From Zoogloeaceae bacterium (GTDB lineage Bacteria > Pseudomonadota > Gammaproteobacteria > Burkholderiales > Rhodocyclaceae), in contig JAEUNY010000165.1 of the NCBI GenBank assembly GCA_016791005.1, forward strand, positions 1 through 35,777: a stretch of 35,777 bases of DNA, written 5' to 3'. Under the pieces are notes generated by a model. The model was not told where the DNA came from. It did not search any database and worked only from the letters and a program-made list of their open reading frames with translations. Position 1 is the stretch's first letter; every line of letters begins with the position of its first letter. The position numbers and the translations under genes are program-made. Positions 1 through 9,979 of the stretch are shown here, one piece after another.

Positions 1-71
1 CCGCTCCAACCAAGCACCCACACCTATCGGTTGTTCAGGTTTTTAAAGAACTGCTGCTCAAGCAGCGAAGA
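1..71 (-). promoter_or_regulatory. rRNA operon leader with boxB-boxA antitermination signals
   Basis: Read on the minus strand, the leader has a perfect hairpin GCTGC-TTGA-GCAGC (53-66), immediately followed by a boxA-like AGTTCTTTAAAAA (about 40-52), then GTGTGGGTGCTTG (about 11-23). The last element resembles the boxC part of the E. coli rrn leader. The order boxB-boxA-boxC downstream of a TTGACA promoter is typical of 16S rRNA leaders bound by NusB/NusE and associated factors. The mature 16S sequence is not inside the window, so the identification rests on the leader alone. Confidence 0.75.
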
Positions 72-77
72 AGCGAG

Positions 78-106
78 ATTCTGACAGCTACAACATAACG
101 TGTCAA
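78..106 (-). promoter_or_regulatory. rRNA operon promoter (-35/-10)
   Basis: On the minus strand a perfect -35 TTGACA (complement of 101-106) lies 17 bp from a -10 CAGAAT (complement of 78-83). It points leftwards into a leader that carries rRNA antitermination signals, so it is read as the promoter of an rRNA operon whose 16S gene is outside the window. It is divergent from thyA. The transcription start would be near position 70. Confidence 0.75.
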
Positions 107-284
107 CAACCCCAGAGGAAGGAAACAAATGGACAGAAGATGGATACGCAAGGGCAGAAAGCCGCAGCCATGGCCGATGGACATTGCGTCACCCCTGGGG
201 GCGCCACTGCGTGCCGGTTCTAACTTAGTGCCTTACGCGGGCGGGTGGGACACGCATAAAATGCACTCCTCTCGGAGGACTCTC

Positions 285-1079
285 TTGCAAGCTTACCTTG
301 ACCTCATGGCCCACGTGCTCAAGCACGGCGCCGAGAAGACCGATCGCACCGGAACCGGGACCCTTTCGGTTTTCGGCTGGCAAATGCGCTTTGACCTAGC
401 CGACGGTTTTCCGCTCCTGACGACCAAGAAGCTTCACACGCGCTCCATCATCCATGAACTCCTGTGGTTTCTAAAAGGCGACACAAACATCGCCTACCTC
501 AAAGACAACGGGGTTTCGATATGGAACGACTGGGCGGACGCCAACGGCGATTTGGGGCCGGTGTATGGCAAACAATGGCGCCGTTGGGAAACCCCTGACG
601 GTCGACTGGTCGATCAGATCACCCAACTCATCGATGGCCTCAAACGGAATCCCGATTCCCGCCGCCATATCGTGTCGGCCTGGAATCCCGCCGATGTAGA
701 CCAGATGGCGCTGCCTCCCTGTCATGCGCTCTTCCAGTTCTACGTGGCGAACGGTCGCCTGTCATGCCAGCTGTATCAGCGTAGCGCAGACATCTTCCTT
801 GGCGTGCCGTTCAACATCGCCTCCTACGCCTTGCTGACCCACATGGTGGCGCAGGTCTGCGACCTTCTGCCCGGCGACTTCGTATGGACCGGCGGAGATT
901 GCCACCTTTATTCCAATCATCTGGCGCAGGCCCGGCTTCAGCTTGAACGAAGCCCGCGACCGCTGCCAACGCTGCGCATCAACCCGGACGTGCGCGACAT
1001 CTTCGAGTTCCGCTTCGAGGATTTCAGCATCGAGGGCTACGACCCCCACCCCCACATTCCTGCACCCGTCGCAGTCTAG
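285..1079 (+). CDS. thyA: Thymidylate synthase ThyA
   Basis: Methylates dUMP to dTMP using 5,10-methylenetetrahydrofolate, releasing dihydrofolate, in the cytoplasm. I place the start at TTG 285. A GGAGG ribosome site at 274-278 stands 6 bases before it, and the resulting protein is 264 residues, the length of E. coli ThyA. It begins (M)[14 protein letters not shown] and has the folate/dUMP loop [12 protein letters not shown]. The catalytic cysteine in the [11 protein letters not shown] motif falls at residue 146, the E. coli number. The frame is open upstream to 129, with ATGs at 129 and 261, but those extra residues do not resemble ThyA and have no ribosome site. folA follows after 3 bases, so the dihydrofolate made here is recycled by its neighbour. 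Confidence 0.97.
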   Translation: MQAYLDLMAHVLKHGAEKTDRTGTGTLSVFGWQMRFDLADGFPLLTTKKLHTRSIIHELLWFLKGDTNIAYLKDNGVSIWNDWADANGDLGPVYGKQWRRWETPDGRLVDQITQLIDGLKRNPDSRRHIVSAWNPADVDQMALPPCHALFQFYVANGRLSCQLYQRSADIFLGVPFNIASYALLTHMVAQVCDLLPGDFVWTGGDCHLYSNHLAQARLQLERSPRPLPTLRINPDVRDIFEFRFEDFSIEGYDPHPHIPAPVAV

Positions 1080-1082
1080 GTC

Positions 1083-1592
1083 GTGGCGCGCTCCATCAGC
1101 CTCATCGCCGCCGTCGCTCGCAATCGGGTGATCGGGCGGGGCAATGAACTGGTCTGGCGCAGCCCTGACGACATGGCCCGCTTCAAGGCCGCAACCCTGG
1201 GCAATGTCGTCGTGATGGGTAGAAAAACCTGGGAATCGCTGCCCCCCCGGTTTCGACCCCTGCCGGGGCGGCGCAACATCGTCATTACTCGTCAGACGGC
1301 CTATGCGGCCCCCGGGGCGGAAGTCGTGAACTCCCTGTCCGAGAGTCTCGGTCTGGATGACGAGGGATCCATCTTCGTCATCGGCGGCGGCGAACTCTAC
1401 GCCCAGGCTCTCCCGCTGGCGAACCAGCTATTGCTCACCGAAGTCGGGCTCGCCGCGGATGGCGATACCTATTTCCCGGCATTTTCCACGGAAGATTGGC
1501 AGGAAACCGAGCGCACTCACCACGAGGACGCCCACGGCGTCCCCTTCGACTTCGTCACCTACCGCCGAATTCAGCGCACGCAGTCGACGTAG
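1083..1592 (+). CDS. folA: Dihydrofolate reductase FolA
   Basis: NADPH-dependent reduction of dihydrofolate to tetrahydrofolate. The 169-residue protein shows the family pattern: ISLIAAVARNRVIG at the N-terminus, W25 and the substrate-binding acid D30 (equivalent to E. coli W22 and D27), VVMGRKTWESLP, the PGRRNIVITRQ nucleotide-binding stretch and VIGGGELYAQALP. The start is GTG 1083, 3 bases after the thyA stop, so the two are co-transcribed and probably coupled. The loop before the catalytic acid reads VWRSPDD; I note Val in place of the usual Pro before Trp, and Ser two residues after it. The last 22 bases overlap the 3' end of the opposing decarboxylase gene. Confidence 0.96.
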   Translation: MARSISLIAAVARNRVIGRGNELVWRSPDDMARFKAATLGNVVVMGRKTWESLPPRFRPLPGRRNIVITRQTAYAAPGAEVVNSLSESLGLDDEGSIFVIGGGELYAQALPLANQLLLTEVGLAADGDTYFPAFSTEDWQETERTHHEDAHGVPFDFVTYRRIQRTQST

Positions 1593-3805
1593 TAACTGCC
1601 ATCCTCGCCCTTCACCAGGCCGTGGATGTCGGTCTCGAAACCCGGGAAGCGGGCGTTGAAATCCCGCGCGAAGCGCAAATAGCGGACGATGGTCGCGTTG
1701 AACCGCTCGCCGGGAATCAGCAGGGGGATCCCAGGCGGGTAGGGAGTGACGAGCATCGCCGTGACCCGCCCCTCCAACTGATCGATCCCTACCCGCTCGA
1801 TTTCCCGGTGGGCCATCTTGGCAAAGGCATCTGCCGGCTTCATGGCCGGGACCATGTCCGAGAGATACATCTCGGTGGTCAGCCGGGCGACGTCATGGGC
1901 TTTGTAGAAGCTGTGAATCTGGGCGCACAGGTCCCGCAGGCCGACCTTTTCGTAACGGGGATGCTTGGTGATGAAATCCGGCATCACCCGCCAGAGGGGC
2001 TGATTGCGATCGTGGTCGTCCTTGAATTGCTGCAGCTCCGTCACCAGCGTGTTCCAGCGGCCCTTGGTGATGCCGATGGTGAACATGATGAAGAAGGAAT
2101 ACAGCCCGGTCTTCTCGACGATGATTCCGTGCTCGGCCAGGTACTTGGTCAGGATCCCCGCGGGAATTCCCCAATCGGCGAAATCGCCATCCACGTCCAG
2201 TCCCGGGGTGATGATGGTGGCCTTGATCGGGTCCAGCATGTTGAAGCCTTCGGCCACCTTGCCGAAGCCATGCCAGCGGTCTTCCGGATTGATCATCCAG
2301 TCGTCCCGCTCGCCCATTCCCTCGTCGGCGAGGTAGTCCGGCCCCCACACCTGGAACCACCAGTCCCCGCCCCACTCGGCTCCCACCTTGCGCATTGCGC
2401 GGCGGAAATCCAGGGCCTCGGCAATGGACTCTTCCACCAGGGCCGTACCGCCCGGGGGCTCCATCATCGCCGCCGCCACATCGCAGGAGGCGATGATGGC
2501 GTACTGGGGGCTGGTGGAGGTGTGCATCAGATAGGCTTCGTTGAAGATGTCCCGATCCAGGCGGTTGTGCTCGGCATCCTGGACCAGGATCTGGGAAGCC
2601 TGGGACAAGCCCGCCAGGAGCTTGTGGGTCGACTGGGTGGAGAAGACCATCGACTCCTTGCAGCGCGGCCGATCGGCCCCGATGGCGTGGTAGTCGCCGT
2701 AAAAGTCATGAAACGACGCATGGGGAAGCCATGCCTCGTCGAAGTGGAGAGTGTCGATCTGGCCGTCGAGCATGTCCTTGATGGTCTCGACGTTGTAGAT
2801 TACCCCGTCGTAAGTGGACTGGGTAATGGTCAGGATGCGCGGTTTGCGGGCCGCGACACTGCTGGCGAAGGGATTCGCTTCGATCTTCTTCTGGATATTT
2901 TCGATCCGGAACTCGTCCAGGGGAATCGGCCCGATGATGCCGTAGTGGTTCCGGGTCGGCGTCAGGAACACCGGCACCGCCCCGGTCATGATGATCGAGT
3001 GGAGGATCGATTTGTGGCAGTTGCGATCCACCACCACCACGTCCCCCGGCGCCACGGTGGTGTGCCACACCATCTTGTTGGAGGTGGACGTTCCGTTGGT
3101 CACGAAGTAAAGGTGATCGCAGTGGAAGATGCGCGCCGCGTTGCGCTCGGAAGCCGCCACCGGCCCGGTGTGGTCCAAGAGTTGGCCGAGCTCATCCACC
3201 GCGTTGCATACATCCGCCCGCAGCATGTTCTCGCCAAAGAACTGGTGAAACATGTGCCCAACCGGACTCTTCAGGAAAGCCACCCCGCCCGAATGCCCGG
3301 GGCAGTGCCAGGAGTAGGAACCGTCCGCCGCGTAATGGGTGAGGGCCCGGAAAAAGGGCGGCGGCAGGGATTCGAGATAGTTGCGGGCCTCCCGAACGAT
3401 GTAGCGGGCCACGAACTCCGGGGTGTCCTCGAACATGTGAATGAAGCCGTGCATCTCCCGCAGGACTTCGTTGGGAATATGGCGGGAGGTCCGCGTCTCG
3501 CCGTGCAGGAAGATCGGGATTTCGGCGTTGCGGAAGCGGATCTCCTCCACGAAGGCCTTGAGATCGGAAATCGCCTTGCTCGCCGCCTCAGGCGACGAGA
3601 ACTCCTCATCATCGATGGACAGGATGAAGGCCGAGCCCCGGCTCTGCTGTTGGGCGAAGGACTTCAAATCGCCGTAGCTCGTCACCCCGAGGACTTCCAT
3701 CCCTTCTTCCTCGATGGCCTTGGCCAGGGCGCGGATTCCCAGTCCGCTGGTGTTCTCCGAGCGGAAATCCTCGTCGATGATGATGATGGGAAAGTGGAAG
3801 CGCAT
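1571..3805 (-). CDS. PLP-dependent Orn/Lys/Arg decarboxylase (group III, long form)
   Basis: Decarboxylates a basic amino acid to a polyamine precursor (agmatine, cadaverine or putrescine); which substrate cannot be told from sequence. The 744-residue product has the N-terminal wing domain (RFHFPIIIIDEDF, residues 2-14), the PLP fold with WHCPGHSGG (166-174), HFDEAWLPHASF (354-365), and the Schiff-base lysine in STHKLLAGLSQAS (K395), then the C-terminal domain. Length matches the AdiA/LdcC family. The ATG at 3805 is preceded by a GGAG-type site; a further 15 codons upstream start at TTG without a ribosome site and are excluded. Transcribed after dcd with a 113-base gap containing an AT-rich patch (about 3849-3863) that could hold a promoter. 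Its stop codon lies inside folA. Confidence 0.93.
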   Translation of the reverse strand: MRFHFPIIIIDEDFRSENTSGLGIRALAKAIEEEGMEVLGVTSYGDLKSFAQQQSRGSAFILSIDDEEFSSPEAASKAISDLKAFVEEIRFRNAEIPIFLHGETRTSRHIPNEVLREMHGFIHMFEDTPEFVARYIVREARNYLESLPPPFFRALTHYAADGSYSWHCPGHSGGVAFLKSPVGHMFHQFFGENMLRADVCNAVDELGQLLDHTGPVAASERNAARIFHCDHLYFVTNGTSTSNKMVWHTTVAPGDVVVVDRNCHKSILHSIIMTGAVPVFLTPTRNHYGIIGPIPLDEFRIENIQKKIEANPFASSVAARKPRILTITQSTYDGVIYNVETIKDMLDGQIDTLHFDEAWLPHASFHDFYGDYHAIGADRPRCKESMVFSTQSTHKLLAGLSQASQILVQDAEHNRLDRDIFNEAYLMHTSTSPQYAIIASCDVAAAMMEPPGGTALVEESIAEALDFRRAMRKVGAEWGGDWWFQVWGPDYLADEGMGERDDWMINPEDRWHGFGKVAEGFNMLDPIKATIITPGLDVDGDFADWGIPAGILTKYLAEHGIIVEKTGLYSFFIMFTIGITKGRWNTLVTELQQFKDDHDRNQPLWRVMPDFITKHPRYEKVGLRDLCAQIHSFYKAHDVARLTTEMYLSDMVPAMKPADAFAKMAHREIERVGIDQLEGRVTAMLVTPYPPGIPLLIPGERFNATIVRYLRFARDFNARFPGFETDIHGLVKGEDGSYYVDCVR

Positions 3806-3918
3806 CTTCGTCTCCGGCCCACGGGCCCCGGCGCCGGTCCTGCCGGCCAATGAAAAATATTAACGCGGCGCCGATTGCAGGCGGGTGACGCGTCCGGCTC
3901 GACCTTCCATGGGGCGGG

Positions 3919-4485
3919 TCAGATCTTGGGCAGGGTGACGCCGGTCTGGCCGAGGTATTTGCCACCCCGGTCCTTGTACGACGTGGCGCACACCTCGTCG
4001 GACTCGAAGAACAGCATCTGCGCCACCCCCTCATTGGCGTAAATCTTGGCCGGCAAGGGCGTCGTGTTGGAAAACTCCAGGGTGACGTGCCCCTCCCATT
4101 CGGGTTCCAGGGGCGTCACATTCACGATGATCCCGCAGCGGGCGTAGGTGCTCTTGCCGAGGCAGACCGTCAACACCGAGCGGGGAATGCGGAAATACTC
4201 CACCGTGCGGGCCAGGGCAAAGGAGTTGGGCGGGATGATGCAGACGTCGCCGACGAAATCGACAAAACTCCGTTCATCAAAGGCTTTGGGATCGACGATG
4301 GTGGAGTTGATGTTGGTGAAGATCTTGAATTCGTTGGCGCAGCGCACGTCGTAGCCATAGCTCGAGGTGCCATAGGAAACGATCTTCCCCCCCTCGTTCT
4401 GGCGCACCAATTCCGGCGCGAAGGGCTCGATCATCCCTTCTCGCTCCGCCATGCGGCGAATCCAATGGTCGGACTTGATGGCCAT
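3919..4485 (-). CDS. dcd: dCTP deaminase
   Basis: Deaminates dCTP to dUTP, which after hydrolysis gives the dUMP used by ThyA. The 188-residue protein (E. coli 193) carries all the family landmarks: SSYGYDVR (41-48), [11 protein letters not shown], the nucleotide-binding [10 protein letters not shown] (110-119), and [20 protein letters not shown] with the catalytic glutamate at about E137, then the C-terminal [15 protein letters not shown] ribosome site precedes the ATG. It lies between apbC (upstream) and the decarboxylase (downstream) on the same strand, and close to thyA-folA on the other strand. A bifunctional deaminase/dUTPase is possible but I see no evidence for it. Confidence 0.96.
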   Translation of the reverse strand: MAIKSDHWIRRMAEREGMIEPFAPELVRQNEGGKIVSYGTSSYGYDVRCANEFKIFTNINSTIVDPKAFDERSFVDFVGDVCIIPPNSFALARTVEYFRIPRSVLTVCLGKSTYARCGIIVNVTPLEPEWEGHVTLEFSNTTPLPAKIYANEGVAQMLFFESDEVCATSYKDRGGKYLGQTGVTLPKI

Positions 4486-4529
4486 GGGCTGCTCCCGTCA
4501 CGCCCCGCCCGGGGCAAAAAAGACCGCGT

Positions 4530-4535
4530 ATTGTA
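4530..4535 (-). promoter_or_regulatory. Candidate dcd -10 element
   Basis: TACAAT on the minus strand (5 of 6 to TATAAT) lies 44 bp before the dcd ATG, in the gap after apbC. No convincing -35 is seen. The predicted leader would contain a short T run and a GCCCC/GGGGC hairpin just before the ribosome site. Just upstream, at 4551-4569, a perfect 8-bp GC hairpin follows the apbC stop but has no T run. Confidence 0.35.
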
Positions 4536-4575
4536 GGGGTTCCGGCGCCGGCGCGGGCCACGCCCGCGCGTCGGC

Positions 4576-5667
4576 CTAGTTGTTTTCGATCTTGATGTTG
4601 GGGAACTTGTGAGTCATGTCCTTCTGGCGCTCGGCGATCCTGACCGCCACCTGCCGGGCGATGGCCTTGTAGCGCGCGGCAATCGCCCCATCCGGATCCG
4701 CCACCACCGTCGGCACGCCGGAATCCACCTCCTGACGGATGCGGATGTCCAGCGGCAGCGCCCCCAGGAAGGACACGCCATAATCCGCGCACATCTTTTC
4801 GCCGCCCCCGGTGCCGAAGATCGGCTCCTCGTGGCCGCAGTTCGAGCATACGTGCATGCTCATGTTTTCGACGATGCCCAGGATCGGCACCCCCACCTTT
4901 TCAAACATCTTGAGCCCCTTGCGGGCATCCAGCAGGGCGATGTCCTGGGGCGTGGTGACGATCACCGCCCCAGTCAGCGGCACAGTCTGGGACAAGGTGA
5001 GCTGGATGTCCCCCGTGCCCGGCGGCATATCGACAATCAGGTAGTCCAGGTCCTGCCAGTTGGTCTCCTTGAGCAACTGGTTGAGCGCTTGGGTCGCCAT
5101 GGGGCCACGCCACACCATGGGCGTCTCCACGTCCACCAGGAACCCGATGGACATGGCCTGGAGCCCATGGGCCTCCAGGGGCTCCATGGTCTTGCCGTCC
5201 ACCGACTCCGGCTTGGCGTCGTGGATGCCCAGCATCTGCGGCTGCGACGGCCCGTAGATGTCGGCGTCGAGAATGCCCACCCGCGCCCCCTCAGCCGACA
5301 GGGCGAGAGCCAGATTCACCGCCGTGGTGCTCTTGCCGACCCCACCCTTGCCCGAGGCCACGGCAATGATGTTGCGCACGCCGGGCAACAGCTTGACCCC
5401 GTGCTGAACCGTGTGGGCCACGACCCGGCTCGACACCGAAATGTCCGTGCCCGCCACACCGGGAATCCCTCGCACCGCGGCGTCCAGCATCGCCCGCACG
5501 GGCTCATGCTGGCTCTTGGCCGGGTAGCCCAATTCGACACTGAAACGCACCTGGTCCCCCTGGACCTGGACGCCCTTGATGGCACGGGCCGACACGAAAT
5601 CCTTGCCCGTATTGGGATCGACCACGGCCTTCAGAGCCTCGGTCACCTGATCTGCGGTCACTGCCAT
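4576..5667 (-). CDS. apbC: Mrp/ApbC iron-sulfur carrier ATPase
   Basis: Cytosolic P-loop ATPase of the Mrp/NBP35 family that carries and transfers Fe-S clusters. The 363-residue protein has an N-terminal MIP18/DUF59 domain (about 1-85), a deviant Walker [12 protein letters not shown] (104-114), [10 protein letters not shown] (134-143), VDMPPGTGD (212-220), and the cluster-binding CSNC (C274, C277). I start at ATG 5667, where the alignment to the family begins and a purine-rich GAGGGAAGGGAAG precedes the codon; 40 further upstream codons are unlike the family. It diverges from the OmpA-like lipoprotein gene. A role in maturing Fe-S enzymes is known for the family; no specific client can be inferred here. 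Confidence 0.95.
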   Translation of the reverse strand: MAVTADQVTEALKAVVDPNTGKDFVSARAIKGVQVQGDQVRFSVELGYPAKSQHEPVRAMLDAAVRGIPGVAGTDISVSSRVVAHTVQHGVKLLPGVRNIIAVASGKGGVGKSTTAVNLALALSAEGARVGILDADIYGPSQPQMLGIHDAKPESVDGKTMEPLEAHGLQAMSIGFLVDVETPMVWRGPMATQALNQLLKETNWQDLDYLIVDMPPGTGDIQLTLSQTVPLTGAVIVTTPQDIALLDARKGLKMFEKVGVPILGIVENMSMHVCSNCGHEEPIFGTGGGEKMCADYGVSFLGALPLDIRIRQEVDSGVPTVVADPDGAIAARYKAIARQVAVRIAERQKDMTHKFPNIKIENN

Positions 5668-5716
5668 CTTCCCTTCCCTCGCGTTCATTGCGCGTTGCGC
5701 CGCGCCAAGGGGTGTC

Positions 5717-5722
5717 ATCATA
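5717..5722 (-). promoter_or_regulatory. Candidate apbC -10 element
   Basis: TATGAT on the minus strand (5 of 6 to consensus) lies about 50 bp before the apbC ATG in the divergent apbC/OmpA-like gap. No clear -35 is visible. Confidence 0.3.
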
Positions 5723-5816
5723 CTGGAGCTTGCCGCGGGAGGTTCGCCTTGCCCGGCAATGCGCGGTACCATCGCCTCCCGATCCACCCCGGCTTTGCCC
5801 CTCCGGGAGACGCGCC

Positions 5817-6397
5817 ATGAACTTCTTTTTCCCCGCCGCCGTGGCCGCCCTGCTCCTCGCCGCCTGCGCCAGCACCCAGACCTCCGCGCCCGGCACCGGC
5901 TCCAGCCCCGCCCGGGCCGTCTATCCGCCGCCCCAGTCCGCCGCCGCGCCGGTGACGCCGGCCGTCCAGGGCCAACGCCTCGACCACCTCGAAGCGCTTC
6001 TGCGCGCCAGCCTGAAAGGACAGGAGGTGGAGGTGGAGCGCCCCGAGCCCGCCCTGCTGCTGGTCCGGATCCCTGGTCGGCTGGCCTTCACCGCCAGCGA
6101 GGCCCGGCCCCAACCCACACTGCTGCCCATCCTCGACCTTCTGGGCGACGCCCTGCGCCAGGAACCCGGCGCCACGGCCACCGTGGAGGGCCACACCGAC
6201 AGCCTCGGCCGCGAAATCTACAACCAGACCTTGTCGATTCGGCGGGCCGACACCGTGGTGGGCTACCTCCTCACCCGGGGCATCGCCTACGACCGCCTCA
6301 CCGCCGTGGGCAAGGGCGAATCCCAGCCCATCGCCGACAACGCCACCGATGCCGGCCGGGCGCGCAACCGCCGGGTGGACGTGCTAATCAAGGGCCA

Positions 6398-6401
<4 letters not shown>
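5817..6401 (+). CDS. OmpA-domain (Pal-like) outer membrane lipoprotein
   Basis: A 194-residue envelope protein. The N-terminus is a short lipoprotein signal ending in the lipobox LAAC with the lipidated Cys at 17 and Ala at +2, predicting the outer membrane. A Pro/Ala/Ser-rich linker follows, and the C-terminal half (about 95-190) is an OmpA domain with [18 protein letters not shown] and [12 protein letters not shown], the diaminopimelate-contacting motifs that bind peptidoglycan. A GGGAGA site stands 6 bases before the ATG. It is not pal itself, since no tol genes are near; it resembles generic OmpA/YiaD-type anchors. The stop overlaps the recQ start (GTGA), so recQ translation may depend on it. 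Confidence 0.88.
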
Positions 6402-8245
<1,844 letters not shown>

Positions 8246-8247
8246 TT

Positions 8248-8267
8248 GGGCTCAAGGACCGGAGCCC
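8248..8267. terminator. Hairpin between convergent recQ and parE
   Basis: A perfect 6-bp inverted repeat GGGCTC / GAGCCC with an 8-base loop fills the 23-base gap between the recQ and parE stop codons. There is no T run on either side, so it is at best a weak bidirectional terminator. Confidence 0.3.
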
Positions 8268-8268
8268 G

Positions 8269-8598
8269 CTACCCGGCTTCCAACTCGGACATCCACGCTG
8301 GAATATCGCGTTGAGCGTGCAGCACTCGCCACACGTCAAGGTGGTTGGAGCATTCCATGTAAAACACCAAATAGGGAAAGCGCCCCAGTGGCCAAACGCG
8401 AAGGCCAGGCAGGTTCAGCTCGTGGGCATAGCGCGGCGATCCTGTGGCCGGATGGCGGCTGATGTGTGCGAAAGCCTGCTCCAGCGCATCGATAAACCCC
8501 AGGGCGGCAGACTCGCTGGCCTCGGCCAAGTAGTACCCAATCGCTTCATCGACGTCCCGGCTGGCCTGCTCGCGCGGAACGATCGGCTTGGCCGTCAC
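8269..8598 (-). CDS. parE: ParE/RelE-superfamily toxin
   Basis: A 109-residue protein with the layout of ParE-type toxins: an N-terminal helical hairpin (DVDEAIGYYLAEASESAALGFIDALEQAFAHI), the HPATGSPRY turn, and a C-terminal sheet GLRVWPLGRFPYLVFYM...LDVWRVLHAQRDIPAWM. ParE toxins poison DNA gyrase, while RelE relatives cut mRNA; sequence alone does not settle which applies. It overlaps the antitoxin gene upstream by 4 bases (8595-8598), the usual coupled antitoxin-toxin order. The R..PY.VFY core is retained, so the toxin looks intact. Confidence 0.9.
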   Translation of the reverse strand: MTAKPIVPREQASRDVDEAIGYYLAEASESAALGFIDALEQAFAHISRHPATGSPRYAHELNLPGLRVWPLGRFPYLVFYMECSNHLDVWRVLHAQRDIPAWMSELEAG

Positions 8599-8837
8599 GC
8601 CTTCGCGCCAGCCTTACCCACGCGCTGGCGCAAGCCCTCGAAATACGCGGCGTCGGCCACGGCCACTGGTGCCGAGGCCGCGCCCGCCAGCAGCAGGGCG
8701 CGCAATTGCTGGCGCTCCTGGTCTTTGCGGATCAGCTCCCGCACATATTCGCTGCTCGTGCCGTAGCCACGCTGGCTGACCTGATCGTCCACGAAGGCCT
8801 TGAGGTTTTCGGGAAGGGAAATGTTCATCGTGCTCAT
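8595..8837 (-). CDS. parD: ParD-type ribbon-helix-helix antitoxin
   Basis: An 80-residue antitoxin. MNISLPENLKAFVDDQVSQRGYGTSSEYVRELIRKDQER forms a ribbon-helix-helix DNA-binding domain, and the Ala-rich C-terminal tail is the expected toxin-binding segment. ParD proteins bind ParE and repress their own promoter. Two ATGs compete, 8837 (MSTMNIS) and 8828 (MNIS); neither has a ribosome site. A promoter placed just upstream would put the transcript start at the first ATG, so translation may be leaderless. Confidence 0.88.
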   Translation of the reverse strand: MSTMNISLPENLKAFVDDQVSQRGYGTSSEYVRELIRKDQERQQLRALLLAGAASAPVAVADAAYFEGLRQRVGKAGAKA

Positions 8838-8844
8838 GGCAAGC

Positions 8845-8873
8845 ACACTAGGCGCCTTGGCAAATTTTGGCAA
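8845..8873 (-). promoter_or_regulatory. parDE promoter and putative ParD operator
   Basis: On the minus strand a -35 TTGCCA (8868-8873) is 17 bp from TAGTGT (8845-8850). Within it two copies of TTGGCAA (plus strand 8857-8863 and 8867-8873) repeat with an exact 10-bp period, one helical turn, as expected for adjacent ribbon-helix-helix dimers. A GGCGCC palindrome adjoins at 8851-8856. Autoregulation by ParD is inferred from family behaviour. Confidence 0.5.
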
Positions 8874-8890
8874 GACGCTCGTGACCGGGG

Positions 8891-9979
8891 CTAACCATCC
8901 GCTGCTGGAGCGTTATCCCCGGTCAGGATGCGGAACAACGGCTGATTGATGTAGTAGTTCGAGCGCCCCACTTTGCGCTTGAGCAAAAAGCCGTCCGCCG
9001 CCAAAGCCTCCAGGTACTTGGCCGCCGTCAGGCGCGACACCCCCAGGTCGTGCTGAACGAATTCGATCTTGGTGTAGGGGTAGGAGAACAGGTTGTTGAT
9101 GAGGTCCTGGCTGTAAAAGCGGTGCCGGTCGCGGATGCGGTGCTTGGTGTCGAGCAGTAGCGCCCTAACCGCCTGGATGGTGGCAATGGCCTGACCCGCC
9201 GTTTCCTCGACGGCCGTCAGCAGGTAATCGACCCACTCTTCCCACACCCCGTGGTCGCGCACGTCCTGAAGCAACCGGTAATACTCCGCCTTGGTGCGCA
9301 GGATGGCGCGGCTCAGATACAGCACCGGAATGTCGAGCAGTCCCTGCTTCACCAGATAGAGCACGTTGATGATGCGCCCCGTGCGGCCATTGCCATCGTA
9401 GAAAGGGTGGATGCTCTCGAACTGGTGGTGGATGAGGGCCATCTTGATCAGCGGATCGGCCTCGAACAGGCTGTCATCGTTGACAAAGCGTTCCAGGTCC
9501 GCCATTAGCGCCCTGACGACCCCACCGTCCTGCGGCGGCGCATAAACGGTGTCGCCGGCCCGGTTCTTCAAGGCGGTGCCGGGCAGACTGCGGAAGCCCG
9601 CGCGGTTCTGCTCCAATTCCGCCTGAATCGCCAGAATGTGGTTGATCGTCAGCAATCCGCTCTCACGCACCGCCGCGAAGCCGATCCCCAAAGCCTGGCG
9701 ATACTGCGCCACCTCCTTGGTCGCGGCGTTGATGGCCGCCTCGGGGGAGGCCGCCCCACGGAACAACTCATCGTGGGTGGTGACGATGTTCTCGATTTCC
9801 GAGCTGTCCTTGGCTTCCTGCAGGCCGAGGGTGCTGATGAGGATGCCCTGATTCGGCATGGACGCCGCCACGCCCTTGAGCTCAGCCAGGCGGCGGCTGG
9901 CCGCATTGAGGCGCTTGAGGATGTCCGGGCGGTCGAAGCGCCCAGGGTCCAGCTCGGTCAGGGGGCGGATTTCAGTCAT
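8891..9979 (-). CDS. Fic family protein AMPyltransferase, class II, with C-terminal winged helix
   Basis: Fic enzymes transfer AMP (or other groups) onto hydroxyl side chains of target proteins. This 362-residue protein has the class II arrangement known from Shewanella SoFic. An N-terminal inhibitory motif SSEIEN (59-64, fitting (S/T)xxxE(G/N)) is followed by the intact catalytic loop HPFYDGNGRTGR (191-202), with H191 as the base. A helical region comes next, then a C-terminal winged-helix domain (about 305-355, VQHDLGVSRLTAAKYLEALAADGFLLKR). It is therefore probably a self-inhibited, active enzyme that can bind DNA. The start chosen is ATG 9979; an 8-codon extension to GTG 10003 is possible. 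The gene sits 53 bases upstream of parDE and has its own palindromic control region. Its targets are unknown. Confidence 0.92.
   Translation of the reverse strand: MTEIRPLTELDPGRFDRPDILKRLNAASRRLAELKGVAASMPNQGILISTLGLQEAKDSSEIENIVTTHDELFRGAASPEAAINAATKEVAQYRQALGIGFAAVRESGLLTINHILAIQAELEQNRAGFRSLPGTALKNRAGDTVYAPPQDGGVVRALMADLERFVNDDSLFEADPLIKMALIHHQFESIHPFYDGNGRTGRIINVLYLVKQGLLDIPVLYLSRAILRTKAEYYRLLQDVRDHGVWEEWVDYLLTAVEETAGQAIATIQAVRALLLDTKHRIRDRHRFYSQDLINNLFSYPYTKIEFVQHDLGVSRLTAAKYLEALAADGFLLKRKVGRSNYYINQPLFRILTGDNAPAADG

Noticed and set aside
129..284. N-terminal extension of ThyA to ATG 129
   Set aside because: It has no similarity to ThyA and no ribosome site; it would exceed the family length by 52 residues.
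1496..3853. A 785-codon plus-strand frame opposite the decarboxylase
   Set aside because: Antisense shadow; the minus strand has all Orn/Lys/Arg decarboxylase motifs.
4551..4569. Perfect GC hairpin after apbC considered as an intrinsic terminator
   Set aside because: No T run follows on the minus strand, and a -10-like element for dcd lies immediately downstream.
4609..5820. A 403-codon plus-strand frame opposite apbC
   Set aside because: Shadow of the Mrp/ApbC gene with His/Arg-rich, non-protein-like composition.
5759..6397. N-terminal extension of the recQ frame through the lipoprotein gene
   Set aside because: The residues are Arg/Pro/Gly-rich frame shadow, and RecQ homology starts only after 6398.
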